The notes below the pieces were generated by a model. It was not told the DNA's origin and made no database searches. It saw nothing but the letters and a program-made list of their open reading frames with translations. A stretch of DNA of 64,000 bases. Origin: Saccharothrix carnea. GTDB taxonomy: Bacteria; Actinomycetota; Actinomycetes; Mycobacteriales; Pseudonocardiaceae. Both the position numbers and the translations under genes were made by a program. The stretch is taken from assembly GCF_003014735.1 (NCBI RefSeq), contig NZ_PYAX01000027.1:1-64000 (forward strand), given 5' to 3'. This document shows, piece by piece, positions 36,236 through 45,471 of the stretch. Position 1 is the first letter of the stretch; every line of letters starts with the position of its first letter.

Positions 36236-37825
36236 GTGGACATCGTCTTCCGAGGCGCACGGGTCGTGGACGGCACCGGCGCGCCCGCCTACCGCGCGGA
36301 CGTGGGCGTGCGCGACGGGCGGATCGCCGAGATAGGTGACCGGGTCGACGGCGGGCGGGTGGTCGACGCAGACGGCCGGGTCCTCGCGCCCGGCTTCATC
36401 GACATGCACTCCCACTCCGACCTCCAGGTGCTGGCCAACCCCGACCACCTGGCCAAGGTCTCCCAGGGCGTGACCACCGAGGTGCTGGGCCAGGACGGGC
36501 TGTCCTACGCGCCCGCCGACGACGAGGTGCTCGCCGTGCTGCGGGCCCAGCTCGCCGGCTGGAACGACGACCCGCCCGGCTTCGACTGGGACTGGCGCTC
36601 GGTCGGCGAGTACCTGGACCGCCTCGACCGGGGCATCGCGGTCAACGCCGCGTACCTCGTGCCGCAGGGCACGCTGCGGATGCTGTGCGTCGGCTACGAC
36701 GACCGGCCCGCCACCGACGCCGAGCTGGACCGGATGCGGGACGTGCTGGCGCGGTCGTTGCGGGAGGGCGCGGTCGGCATGTCGTCCGGCCTGACCTACA
36801 CCCCCGGCATGTACGCCGACACCGCCGAGCTGACCGAGCTGTGCCGGGTCGTCGGCGAGCTGGGCGGGTTCTACAGCCCGCACCACCGCAGCTACGGCGC
36901 GGGCGCGCTGGACGCGTACGCGGAGATGGTGCGCGTGTCGCGTGACTCGGGCTGCCCGCTGCACCTCGCGCACGCCACGATGAACTTCGAGGTCAACCGC
37001 GGTCGGGCGGGCGAACTGCTGGACCTGCTCGACCGGGCCATCGCGGACGGCGCCGACATCACCCTCGACACCTACCCGTACCTGCCGGGCGCGACGTACC
37101 TGTCGGCGTTGTTGCCGAGCTGGGCGGGCGAAGGCGGACCCGAGGCGACGCTGGCCCGCCTGACCGACGCGGGCACGCGGGAGCGCATCCGGGTCGAGCT
37201 GGAGGAAACCGGCTCGGACGGCTGCCACGGCGTGCCGGTCGACTGGGAGGCCATCGAGGTCAACGGCGTGCGCAGGACCGAGAACGCGCACCTGGTCGGC
37301 TCCTCGATCGCCGAGTCCGCGCGGCGGGCCGGGCGACCGCCCGCCGAGCTGTACTTCGACGTGCTGGTCTCCGAACGGCTGGGCACCTCGTGCCTGATGC
37401 ACGTCGGCCACGAGGACAACGTCCGGGCGATCATGCGGCACCCGGTGCACACCGGCGGCAGCGACGGCCTGCTGGTCGGCGACCGGCCGCACCCGCGCGC
37501 GTGGGGCACCTTCCCCCGCTACCTCGCCCGGTACGTGCGCGAACTCGGCGTGCTGGGGCTGGAGGAGTGCGTGGCCCACCTGACCGGGCGTGCCGCGCAA
37601 CGGCTGCGGCTGGCCGACCGCGGGCTCGTGCGCGAGGGCTACGCCGCCGACCTCGTGCTGTTCGACCCCGACGCGGTCGCCGACACCGCGACGTTCGAGC
37701 AGCCCCGGCAGGCCGCCGAGGGCATCACCCACGTCGTCGTCAACGGCGTCACCGTGCTCGACGACGGCCGGCGCACCGACGCCCTGCCCGGCCGTTCCCT
37801 GCGCAACCCCGGGAGCCGCGTGTGA
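36236..37825 (+). CDS. N-acyl-D-amino-acid deacylase
   Basis: A 529-residue amidohydrolase-superfamily enzyme that hydrolyses N-acyl-D-amino acids to D-amino acid and carboxylate. The metal-binding GFIDMHSHSDLQ (His58, His60) is conserved, followed by VSQGVTTEVLGQDGLS (family position of the bridging residue) and HLAHATMNFE. The final RLRLADRGLVREGYAADLVLFD is the typical composite-domain return. GGAGG lies about 6 nt before the GTG. The 4-nt overlap with the permease and 10-nt gap after the deaminase indicate one operon. N-acetyl-D-glucosaminate is a possible substrate. Confidence 0.9.
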   Translation: MDIVFRGARVVDGTGAPAYRADVGVRDGRIAEIGDRVDGGRVVDADGRVLAPGFIDMHSHSDLQVLANPDHLAKVSQGVTTEVLGQDGLSYAPADDEVLAVLRAQLAGWNDDPPGFDWDWRSVGEYLDRLDRGIAVNAAYLVPQGTLRMLCVGYDDRPATDAELDRMRDVLARSLREGAVGMSSGLTYTPGMYADTAELTELCRVVGELGGFYSPHHRSYGAGALDAYAEMVRVSRDSGCPLHLAHATMNFEVNRGRAGELLDLLDRAIADGADITLDTYPYLPGATYLSALLPSWAGEGGPEATLARLTDAGTRERIRVELEETGSDGCHGVPVDWEAIEVNGVRRTENAHLVGSSIAESARRAGRPPAELYFDVLVSERLGTSCLMHVGHEDNVRAIMRHPVHTGGSDGLLVGDRPHPRAWGTFPRYLARYVRELGVLGLEECVAHLTGRAAQRLRLADRGLVREGYAADLVLFDPDAVADTATFEQPRQAAEGITHVVVNGVTVLDDGRRTDALPGRSLRNPGSRV

Positions 37826-39216
37826 TCGACTGGTTGCAGCACACCACCGGAGGCCTGCTGACGCTGTCCGCGCTCAGCATCGCCCTGCTCCTGGCGATGA
37901 TCATCAGGTGGAAGGTCGAGCCGTTCATCGCGCTGCTCGTCGTCGGCCTGCTGGTGGCGCTGGCCGCGGGCCTGCCGGTGGAGACCCTGGTCGGCTCGGC
38001 GCAGAAGGCGTCGGAATCCCTGGTGGAGAAGGGGTTCGGCGGCATCCTCGGCCACGTCGCCGCGATCATCGGCCTGGGCACGCTGCTCGGCTCGATCCTG
38101 GAGGCCTCCGGTGGCGCCGAGGTGCTGACCCGGTCACTCCTGCGGGCGTTCGGCGAGAACCGCGCGCCGCTGGCCATGGGGCTGGCCGGGCTGATCTTCG
38201 GCGTGCCGGTGTTCTTCGACATCGGCATCTTCGTGCTCGCGCCCCTGGTGTACGTGGCCGCGAAGCGCAGCGGCCGGTCGATCGTGCTGTACGCGATGCC
38301 GTTGCTGGCGGGTTTGTCGGTGATGCACGCGTTCATGCCGCCGCACCCCGGACCGGTCGCGGCGGCCGGGATGCTCGGCGTGGAGCTCGGCTGGATCATC
38401 ATCATGGCGCTGGCCGTGGCGCTTCCCGCGTGGTTCATCGGCGGTGTGCTGTTCTCCGCGTGGATCGGCAAGCGGCTGCACGTGCCCGTGCCGGAGGAGA
38501 TGCTGGCCGCGGCGGAGAAGATGCGCGGCTCGCAGACCAAGGGCGAGCCGCCGCTGTCGCTGGTGCTGGGGATCATCGCGGTGCCGTTGGTGCTGATCCT
38601 GGCGGGCACGTTCGGCAGCATCCTGTTGGCCAAGGGCTCCACCCTGCTGGGCGTGTTCACGTTCTTCGGCACGCCCGCGGTGGCGTTGACGATCGCCGTG
38701 CTGCTGGCGTTCTGGCTGCTGGGGTTCCGGCGGGGCATGACGCGCGAGCAGGTGACCGAGCTGTCCGCCGCGTCGCTGCGGCCGGTGGCGATGATCCTGC
38801 TGGTGGTCGGCGCGGGCGGGTTCTTCGGCGCGGTGCTGTCCGCGACCGGTGTGGGCAAGGTGCTCGCCACGTCGCTGGCCGACGTCGGGTTGCCGGTGAT
38901 CGCACTGTCGTACGTGATCAGCTGCGGGATGCGCATCGCGCAGGGCTCGGCCACCGTGGCGATCGTGACCACGACCGGCATCGTCCAGCCCGTCGTCGCC
39001 GACCTGGACTACTCGCAGCCGCAGCTCGCGCTGCTCGTCATGTCGATCGCGGCGGGCTCGATCATCGCCTCGCACGTCAACGACGGCGGGTTCTGGATCG
39101 TGTCGCGCTACTTCGGCCTGTCGGTCAAGGAAACCCTCCAGACGTGGACCGTGCTGGAGACCATCCTGTCCGTGGTCGGCTTCGCAGTCGCCGCCCTGCT
39201 CAGCCTGGTCGTGTAA
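37822..39216 (+). CDS. GntP-family permease
   Basis: A 464-residue inner-membrane transporter with about 12 hydrophobic segments. GntP signatures include FGVPVFFDIGIFVLAPLVY, HAFMPPHPGPVAAA and ASHVNDGGFWIV. Family members take up gluconate and other sugar acids by proton symport. GTG overlaps the deacylase stop (GTGA). Its linkage to the deacylase and deaminase suggests import of an N-acylated or free amino sugar acid. Confidence 0.93.
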   Translation: MIDWLQHTTGGLLTLSALSIALLLAMIIRWKVEPFIALLVVGLLVALAAGLPVETLVGSAQKASESLVEKGFGGILGHVAAIIGLGTLLGSILEASGGAEVLTRSLLRAFGENRAPLAMGLAGLIFGVPVFFDIGIFVLAPLVYVAAKRSGRSIVLYAMPLLAGLSVMHAFMPPHPGPVAAAGMLGVELGWIIIMALAVALPAWFIGGVLFSAWIGKRLHVPVPEEMLAAAEKMRGSQTKGEPPLSLVLGIIAVPLVLILAGTFGSILLAKGSTLLGVFTFFGTPAVALTIAVLLAFWLLGFRRGMTREQVTELSAASLRPVAMILLVVGAGGFFGAVLSATGVGKVLATSLADVGLPVIALSYVISCGMRIAQGSATVAIVTTTGIVQPVVADLDYSQPQLALLVMSIAAGSIIASHVNDGGFWIVSRYFGLSVKETLQTWTVLETILSVVGFAVAALLSLVV

Positions 39217-39230
39217 CCCGCGGGACGGCG

Positions 39231-39254
39231 GGTGCCCCGGTTCGCCGGGGCGCC
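39231..39254 (+). terminator. Terminator stem-loop after the GntP gene
   Basis: GGTGCCCCGG-TTCG-CCGGGGCGCC forms a 10-bp stem with a UUCG tetraloop 14 nt after the stop. The 39255-39429 remainder is a Pro/Arg-codon-like GC-rich spacer with no recognised gene. Confidence 0.75.
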
Positions 39255-39429
39255 TGCGCGTTCAGCACCTGGTTCACCGCAGGAGCCGCGCCCACGCGTT
39301 CAGCGGTTGGCGCGGCACCTGCTGGCACCTCGACCAGCCGCCGCCAGGGCACCTCCGCCAACCGGCACCAGGCAACCGCCGCCAGCGTCCGCCGCCCGAC
39401 CTCGGCCAGCCTGCTCCGCCCGCCTCGGC

Positions 39430-39978
39430 TCAGTCGGCGCTCAGCGGCTCACCGTTCGCCAACGGCTCACCGTTCCCCATGGGTCCACCGTCGCCCAACC
39501 GCTGCTCACCGTTGCCCAACGCCGCCTGGAACCCGGCCAGGTAGGTGCGCAGACCACGCTGGCCGCTGCGCATCATCAACTCGTGGTTCGCCTTGAGCAG
39601 CGGACGGCCGAGCAGGGCCAGGCGGCGCAGCAACGGCTTGCGCACCACCACCTCCTGGTCGTACACCAGCCGCGACCCGGTGCCCTCGCCGAAGACGCGC
39701 CAGCTCACCGTGCCGTCGAGGTCGCCGACCAGGTCGGCGCGCAGCAGCCCCGCCTCCGGTTCCCGGGCGTTGTGGTGCGCCTGGAACACCAGGTCGTAGG
39801 GCAGCACGGACCGGCAGCGCAGCTCGGCCGCCTGCTCCGCGATCTGCCGGGCGGCGCGCACCTCGCGCCACCAGCTCGGGTAGCTGCCCAGGTCCGCGAG
39901 CACCTCGAACGCCCGCTCGGGCGTGGTGTCCACCGACCAGACGCTGCGGAAGCGGTACGAGTTCAGACGCTGCGGCAT
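39430..39978 (-). CDS. SRPBCC (START-like) domain protein
   Basis: A 182-residue protein with a helix-grip fold, residues ~10-150: SVWSVDTTPERAFEVLADLGSYPSWW is the usual N-terminal segment and YDQEVVVRKPLLRRLALLGRPLLKANHELMM the C-terminal helix. These proteins bind hydrophobic ligands or act as polyketide cyclase/aromatase-like enzymes. The last ~28 residues are a repeat tail with NGEPL units, produced by a DNA repeat. ATG was chosen at the start of homology; the longer frame upstream only reads the minisatellite. Confidence 0.8.
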   Translation of the reverse strand: MPQRLNSYRFRSVWSVDTTPERAFEVLADLGSYPSWWREVRAARQIAEQAAELRCRSVLPYDLVFQAHHNAREPEAGLLRADLVGDLDGTVSWRVFGEGTGSRLVYDQEVVVRKPLLRRLALLGRPLLKANHELMMRSGQRGLRTYLAGFQAALGNGEQRLGDGGPMGNGEPLANGEPLSAD

Positions 39979-40092
39979 GGCGCCATGGTCACGCACATCG
40001 GCCCGGTCACGCAGACCGGCCAGGCAGACCGGTCGCGCGAACCGGCCGCGCGGTCCGGCGCAGACCGGTTGCGTCGGCCCGGCCACTCAGGC

Positions 40093-40246
40093 GGTCGCGT
40101 CGGTCCGGTCGCGTCGGTCCGGTCGCGTCGGTCCGGTCGCGTCGGTCCGGTCGCGTCGGTCCGGTCGCGTCGGTCCGGTCGCGTCGGTCCGGTCGCGTCG
40201 GTCCGGTCGCGTCGGTCCGGTCGCGTCGGTCCGGTCGCGTCGGTCC
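40093..40246. repeat. Minisatellite, 11 perfect copies of a 14-bp unit
   Basis: GGTCGCGTCGGTCC is repeated 11 times without a mismatch. Short related GGCAGGCGGACC units flank the right side. The rest of 39979-40419 holds related GACCGG-rich sequence and, near the right, a lower-GC patch with TTTAATCC. The patch could be the promoter of the SRPBCC gene. Open frames across the array are repeat artefacts and no gene is supported. Confidence 0.95.
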
Positions 40247-40419
40247 GGCAGGCGGACCGGCAGGCGGACCGGTGCAGTACGTATACCGGTCGGGTGGCGG
40301 TTGGGTTTGGCCAGCGCGGTGGGTGTCCGGGCCGGCGCGCCTCCTTTAATCCGGCAACGCATTCGGCGTTTCCATTCATACCCGGGAGCCGTAACGCCTT
40401 TGGGTGATCTTGGCGTTGT

Positions 40420-43293
40420 TCAGCCCACGGCGGCCTCGGTGGGTAGGACTTGGCGCAGGAACTGGCCGGTGTAGCTGTTCGCGACCTCCGCGATCTGTTC
40501 CGGCGTGCCCTCCGCCACCACCGTGCCGCCACCGGACCCGCCCTCGGGACCCATGTCGACCAGCCAGTCCGACGTCTTGATCACGTCGAGGTTGTGCTCG
40601 ATCACGATCACCGTGTTGCCCTTGTCGACCAACCCGTTGATCACGCCCAGCAGCTTGCGGATGTCCTCGAAGTGCAGGCCCGTCGTCGGCTCGTCCAGGA
40701 TGTACACCGTCTTGCCGGTCGACCGCTTCTGCAGCTCCGCCGCCAGCTTCACCCGCTGCGCCTCACCACCGGACAGCGTCGGCGCGGGCTGGCCCAGCCG
40801 CACGTACCCCAGGCCGACGTCCACCAACGTGCGCAGGTGCCGGTGGATCGCGTTGATCGGCTCGAAGAACGTCGCCGCCTCCTCGATCGGCATGTCGAGG
40901 ACCTCGGAGATCGTCTTGCCCTTGTAGTGCACTTCGAGCGTCTCGCGGTTGTACCGGGCGCCCTTGCACACCTCGCACGGCACGTAGACGTCCGGCAGGA
41001 AGTTCATCTCGATCTTGATCGTGCCGTCGCCCGCGCACGCCTCGCAGCGCCCGCCCTTGACGTTGAACGAGAACCGCCCCGGCTGGTAGCCGCGCACCTT
41101 CGCCTCGGTGGTCGCCGCGAACAGCTTGCGGATGTGGTCGAACACACCGGTGTAGGTGGCCGGGTTGGACCGCGGGGTGCGGCCGATCGGCGACTGGTCG
41201 ACCTGCACCAGCTTGTCGACCTGGTCCAGCCCGCGCACCCGCGTGTGCCTGCCCGGCACCTGCCGCGCGCCGTTGAGCTTGTTCGCCAGCACGGTCGCCA
41301 GGATGTCGTTGACCAGCGTGGACTTGCCCGAGCCGGACACGCCGGTGACCGAGACCAGGCAGCCGAGCGGGAACGACACGTCGATGCCGCGCAGGTTGTG
41401 CTCGCGCGCGCCGACCACGGTGAGCTGCCGCTTCTTGTCGATCTTGCGGCGGGTGGCGGGCATGGCGATCTCCTTGCGCCCCGCCAGGTACGCGCCGGTG
41501 ATCGACTCCTTGTTCTTCAGCAGCTCCTTGTACGGGCCGCTGTGCACGACCTTGCCGCCGTGCTCGCCCGCGCCGGGGCCGATGTCGACCACCCAGTCGG
41601 ACGTGCGGATGGTGTCCTCGTCGTGCTCGACCACGATCAGCGTGTTGCCCAGGTCGCGCAGCCGGGTCAACGTCTCGATCAGCTTGTGGTTGTCACGCTG
41701 GTGCAACCCGATCGAGGGCTCGTCCAGCACGTACAGCACACCCACGAGCCCGGAGCCGATCTGCGTCGCCAACCTGATCCGCTGAGCTTCTCCACCCGAA
41801 AGTGTGCCGGACGCGCGGTCCAGTGACAGGTAGTTGAGGCCGACGTCGAGCAGGAAGTGCAGCCGGGCCTGGATCTCCTTGAGCACCGCGCCCGCGATCA
41901 TCGACTCGCGCTTGCCCAGCTTGAGCCCGTCGAGGAACTCCGAGCACTCCGACACCGACATGGCGCAGACCTCGGCGATGGACTTGTCGCCCTTGCGGCC
42001 GTGGTGCAGCGTGACGGCCAGGATCTCCGGCTTGAGGCGGGTGCCCTGGCACGTGGGGCACGGCACCTCCCGCATGTAGCCCTCGTACTTCTCCCGCATG
42101 TACTCGGACTCGGTCTGCTCCTGCCGCCGCTCCAGGAACGGGATCACGCCCTCGAAGTTGGCGTAGTAGGAGCGCTCGCGGCCGTAGCGGTTCTTGTAGC
42201 GGACGTTGACCTGCTCGTCGACGCCGTGCAGCACCGCCTTCTGCGCCTTGGCGGGCAGCTGCCGCCACGGCGTGTCCATCCGGAACCCGATCGCGAGGCC
42301 CAGCGATTCCAGCAGCCGGGTGAAGTACTCGGCGGTCTGGCCGGACGCCCACGGCGCGATCGCGCCCTCGGCCAGCGACAGCTCGTCGTCCGGCACGACC
42401 AGCTCCGGGTCGACCTCCTTGCGCACGCCGATACCGGTGCACGCGGGGCACGCGCCGTAGGGCGAGTTGAACGAGAACGACCGCGGCTCCAGGTCCTCGA
42501 TCGCCAGCGGGTGGCCGTTCGGGCAGGCCAGGTTCTCGGAGAAGCCGCGCACCCGGCCCGGGTCGTTCTCCGGGACGTCCACGAACTCCAGCTCGACCAG
42601 GCCGTCCGCGAGCCGCAGCGCCGTCTCCACCGAGTCGGTGAGCCGCTGCTTGGCGCTCGTCTTCACGCTGAGCCGGTCGATCACGACCGCGATGTCGTGC
42701 TTCTCCTGCTTCTTCAGCTTGGGCACCTCGCCGAGGGCGTACACGACGCCGTCGACCTTGGCGCGCGAGTAGCCCTGCGACTGCAGGGTGGAGAACAGGT
42801 CGACGTACTCGCCCTTGCGGCCGCGGATGACCGGCGCGAGCACCTGGAACTTGGTGCCCGACTCCATGGCCAGCACCTGGTCGACGATCTGCTGGGGCGT
42901 CTGCTTGCTGATCGCCTCGCCGCAGGTGGGGCAGTGCGCCTTGCCGGCGCGGGCGTAGAGCAGCCGCAGGTAGTCGTAGACCTCGGTGATGGTGCCCACG
43001 GTCGACCGCGGGTTGCGGCTGGTCGACTTCTGGTCGATCGACACCGCGGGCGACAGGCCCTCGATGAAGTCGACGTCCGGCTTGTCCATCTGGCCGAGGA
43101 ACTGCCGCGCGTACGCCGACAGCGACTCCACGTAGCGGCGCTGGCCCTCGGCGAAGATCGTGTCGAAGGCGAGGCTGGACTTGCCCGAGCCGGACAGCCC
43201 GGTGAACACGATGAGGCTGTCCCTCGGCAAGTCGAGGTCCACCCCTCGCAGGTTGTGCTCGCGCGCCCCGCGAACGACAAGCCGGTCGGCCAC
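40420..43293 (-). CDS. uvrA: Excinuclease ABC subunit A
   Basis: A 957-residue DNA damage recognition ATPase of nucleotide excision repair. It has two ABC modules with Walker [15 protein letters not shown] near the N-terminus and [14 protein letters not shown] in the second half. Each has signature LSGGEAQR and zinc-binding Cys pairs ([27 protein letters not shown]). Length is typical. A LexA box sits 30 nt upstream, so it is DNA-damage inducible. Confidence 0.98.
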   Translation of the reverse strand: MADRLVVRGAREHNLRGVDLDLPRDSLIVFTGLSGSGKSSLAFDTIFAEGQRRYVESLSAYARQFLGQMDKPDVDFIEGLSPAVSIDQKSTSRNPRSTVGTITEVYDYLRLLYARAGKAHCPTCGEAISKQTPQQIVDQVLAMESGTKFQVLAPVIRGRKGEYVDLFSTLQSQGYSRAKVDGVVYALGEVPKLKKQEKHDIAVVIDRLSVKTSAKQRLTDSVETALRLADGLVELEFVDVPENDPGRVRGFSENLACPNGHPLAIEDLEPRSFSFNSPYGACPACTGIGVRKEVDPELVVPDDELSLAEGAIAPWASGQTAEYFTRLLESLGLAIGFRMDTPWRQLPAKAQKAVLHGVDEQVNVRYKNRYGRERSYYANFEGVIPFLERRQEQTESEYMREKYEGYMREVPCPTCQGTRLKPEILAVTLHHGRKGDKSIAEVCAMSVSECSEFLDGLKLGKRESMIAGAVLKEIQARLHFLLDVGLNYLSLDRASGTLSGGEAQRIRLATQIGSGLVGVLYVLDEPSIGLHQRDNHKLIETLTRLRDLGNTLIVVEHDEDTIRTSDWVVDIGPGAGEHGGKVVHSGPYKELLKNKESITGAYLAGRKEIAMPATRRKIDKKRQLTVVGAREHNLRGIDVSFPLGCLVSVTGVSGSGKSTLVNDILATVLANKLNGARQVPGRHTRVRGLDQVDKLVQVDQSPIGRTPRSNPATYTGVFDHIRKLFAATTEAKVRGYQPGRFSFNVKGGRCEACAGDGTIKIEMNFLPDVYVPCEVCKGARYNRETLEVHYKGKTISEVLDMPIEEAATFFEPINAIHRHLRTLVDVGLGYVRLGQPAPTLSGGEAQRVKLAAELQKRSTGKTVYILDEPTTGLHFEDIRKLLGVINGLVDKGNTVIVIEHNLDVIKTSDWLVDMGPEGGSGGGTVVAEGTPEQIAEVANSYTGQFLRQVLPTEAAVG

Positions 43294-43322
43294 AACGGTT
43301 CCCTTCGGTTTTTGACCTTTCC

Positions 43323-43338
43323 CCGAACAGACGTTCGA
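43323..43338 (-). promoter_or_regulatory. LexA (SOS) box of uvrA
   Basis: CGAAC-AGAC-GTTCG with an outer A matches the actinobacterial/Bacillus-type SOS consensus TCGAAC-N4-GTTCGA at all but one outer position. It overlaps the region where the uvrA promoter should lie (TACGCT on the minus strand just upstream). Confidence 0.8.
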
Positions 43339-43523
43339 AAAGCGTAGCGGACCACCGCGCCGGCCCTGTCGGGGAGGGCGAGCACCATGCTAGGGGCGGG
43401 CACCGACAATTCGAGACGGGCACACTCCCACGATCGTGCGCCAACGGCTCTACCGGTCGGTAGTGAACGCCCCTACGCTGGGGTGATAGGCCGTTCGGCC
43501 GCACACGCCGGGATGAGGTGCCC

Positions 43524-44315
43524 ATGAGCTTCGCTGATGCCGCCCAGGTCCGATCCGCCCAGACGAGCGTACCCGCGCCCCGCGAGCAGTCGGCCGCGGT
43601 CCAGGACGCGGTCGCCGGGCTCGCCGAGGTCGAACGGGCGACGGGCGCGTTGTACGAGGTCGTCGCGGCCCTCGACCTGCCCGCGCTGCGCGGTCCGAGC
43701 CTGCTGCCGGGCTGGAGCCGGGCGCACGTGGTGACGCATCTCGCACGCAACGCCGACGCCCTGGTCAACCTGCTGACGTGGGCGAAGACCGGGGTCGAGC
43801 ACCAGATGTACCCGAGCGCGGCCGACCGCGACGCCGACATCGCCGAGGGCGCGGCCCGGCTGCCGCAGCTGCTGCGGGCCGACCTGGACGCGGCGTGCCA
43901 GCGGTTCGCCACGGCCGCCCGCGAGCTGCCGCCCACGGCGTGGGAGGCGGAGGTCGTGCACCCGAAGTCGGGGCCGTTCCTGGCGCACCGGGTGCCGTGG
44001 CTGCGGCTGCGCGAGGTGTGGTTCCACCTGGTCGACCTCGACGGCGGCGTCGGTTTCGAGGACCTGCCGCCGGAGCTGCTGGAGCGCTTCCTGGAGGACG
44101 TCGTCGGCCAGTACGCCGACCGGGCCGACGTGCCGCCCGTGCGGGTGGAGGCGGTGTTCCCGGACGGCCGTCAGCGCAGCTGGGAGCTGACCGCGGGCAG
44201 TGCCACGTCGCCGGCGGTGAACGGTGCCGCGGCCGACGTGCTGGCGTGGTTGACCGGCCGCCACAGCGGTGCCCGGCTGAACGGGACGGCGCCGACGTTG
44301 CCCAAGTGGCTCTGA
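43524..44315 (+). CDS. Mycothiol-dependent maleylpyruvate isomerase family protein
   Basis: A 263-residue protein with an N-terminal DinB-like four-helix domain (about 30-170) that coordinates a metal through His residues, in LLPGWSRAHVVTHLARNADAL and further His positions. A C-terminal SCP-like lobe follows (VEAVFPDGRQRSWELTAG, VLAWLTGRHSGA). Family members use mycothiol as cofactor for isomerisation or detoxification. ATG follows GAGGTG by 4 nt. The gene lies divergent from uvrA, as in other actinobacteria. It overlaps the convergent acyltransferase gene by 145 bp. Confidence 0.88.
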   Translation: MSFADAAQVRSAQTSVPAPREQSAAVQDAVAGLAEVERATGALYEVVAALDLPALRGPSLLPGWSRAHVVTHLARNADALVNLLTWAKTGVEHQMYPSAADRDADIAEGAARLPQLLRADLDAACQRFATAARELPPTAWEAEVVHPKSGPFLAHRVPWLRLREVWFHLVDLDGGVGFEDLPPELLERFLEDVVGQYADRADVPPVRVEAVFPDGRQRSWELTAGSATSPAVNGAAADVLAWLTGRHSGARLNGTAPTLPKWL

Positions 44316-45355
44316 GCCGCGTGCAGGCGGGCGGTGAGCAGCAGGCCGACGAGGGTCGGGCGGCTCGCCGTCAGGGCGCGGTGCGCCGGGCGTTCCACGA
44401 ACTTGGTCAGCAGCCACCCGAGGACGACGGCTGAGCCGAGGAAGAACGCCAGCTCCGTCCACGGTCCCCCGTAGGGCGCGACCTGGGCCATCACGAGGTA
44501 GCCGAGTTCCTGGTGCACCAGGTACAGGCCGTAGGAGATGCCCGCCAGCCACTTGATCGGCCGGGAGAGCAGGCGCACGGGCGCGATGTCCCAGTCCCGA
44601 CCGCCCGCCGCGGCGCACACGCCGATCAGCAGCACGCCGAGCGCGATGGCCGACCTGAGGTCGACGGTGTGCCAGGCCTGCGCCAGGAGGGCCGCCGTGA
44701 GCAGGGCGAACAGGTGCCGGTCGCCGAGCCGGCCCTTCGACCACAGCCAGATGGCGATGCCGATGGCGAACAGCAGCGCCCGGTGCGCGCCCAGACCGTT
44801 GTAGAGCGTGTTGACCAGGCCCGGCGGGATCGCCCAGTCCTTGACGACCACGGGGACGACGACGAGGGCCCACAGCAGCGCCTTGAGCGCCCGGCCGCGG
44901 ACCCGTGACGCCAGCAGGGCGCCCGCGATGAACCCCGTGACCTGGATCGGGAGCGTCCAGTAGGAGGCGTCGACCAGGCGGGCGTCCGGGAACCAGCTCT
45001 GCAGCAGGAGGACGTTGACGAGCAGGTCGCGCGGGGTGAGCTCGCTCCAGCCGGCCGGTGCGAGGTAGCGCAGCACGGCGTAGGTGCACACGGCCGCCAC
45101 GAGGTAGGCGGGCACCAGGCGTGCCAGGCGGTTGCGCAGGAAGCGGCCGGGTTCGCCCTTGGCCAGTGACGAGCAGGCGAAGAAGGTGGAGATCACCACG
45201 AGCGTGCTCGCCCCGAACTCGAAGCCGAAGACGAACGGTGGCCGGTCGAGCTCCGGGTGGTTCGCCGGGCCCACCCGGGTGGCGTGTTGGAGCATCACGC
45301 ACAGCACGGCGAGGATGCGCAGGACGTCCCAGTTGATCCGGCGTTTGGTAGGCAC
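44171..45355 (-). CDS. Acyltransferase 3 family membrane protein (OafA/YrhL type)
   Basis: A 394-residue integral membrane protein with about 10 helices, beginning INWDVLRILAVLCVMLQHATRV, which contains the catalytic-type His near residue 24. ISYGLYLVHQELGY and WLLTKFVERPAHRAL are C-terminal family motifs. It probably O-acylates an extracellular sugar or lipid. About 48 residues after the last helix run antisense through the convergent neighbour and lack family resemblance. Confidence 0.88.
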   Translation of the reverse strand: MPTKRRINWDVLRILAVLCVMLQHATRVGPANHPELDRPPFVFGFEFGASTLVVISTFFACSSLAKGEPGRFLRNRLARLVPAYLVAAVCTYAVLRYLAPAGWSELTPRDLLVNVLLLQSWFPDARLVDASYWTLPIQVTGFIAGALLASRVRGRALKALLWALVVVPVVVKDWAIPPGLVNTLYNGLGAHRALLFAIGIAIWLWSKGRLGDRHLFALLTAALLAQAWHTVDLRSAIALGVLLIGVCAAAGGRDWDIAPVRLLSRPIKWLAGISYGLYLVHQELGYLVMAQVAPYGGPWTELAFFLGSAVVLGWLLTKFVERPAHRALTASRPTLVGLLLTARLHAAQSHLGNVGAVPFSRAPLWRPVNHASTSAAAPFTAGDVALPAVSSQLR

Positions 45356-45471
45356 GAGGTGGAAGAACCCTAATCAGACGACATCGGAGGAGCGGCGGAG
45401 TTCGTTACCAACCCTAAGGGGTCGGGCTGTGGGGATCCTCAAGGGTGTCGGGTCGGATACGGTCGGCCATT

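Noticed and set aside
39963-40530. Frames with repeated Asp-Arg-Thr-Gly peptides
   Set aside because: A 14-bp minisatellite keeps all frames open; the peptide repeats are artefacts.
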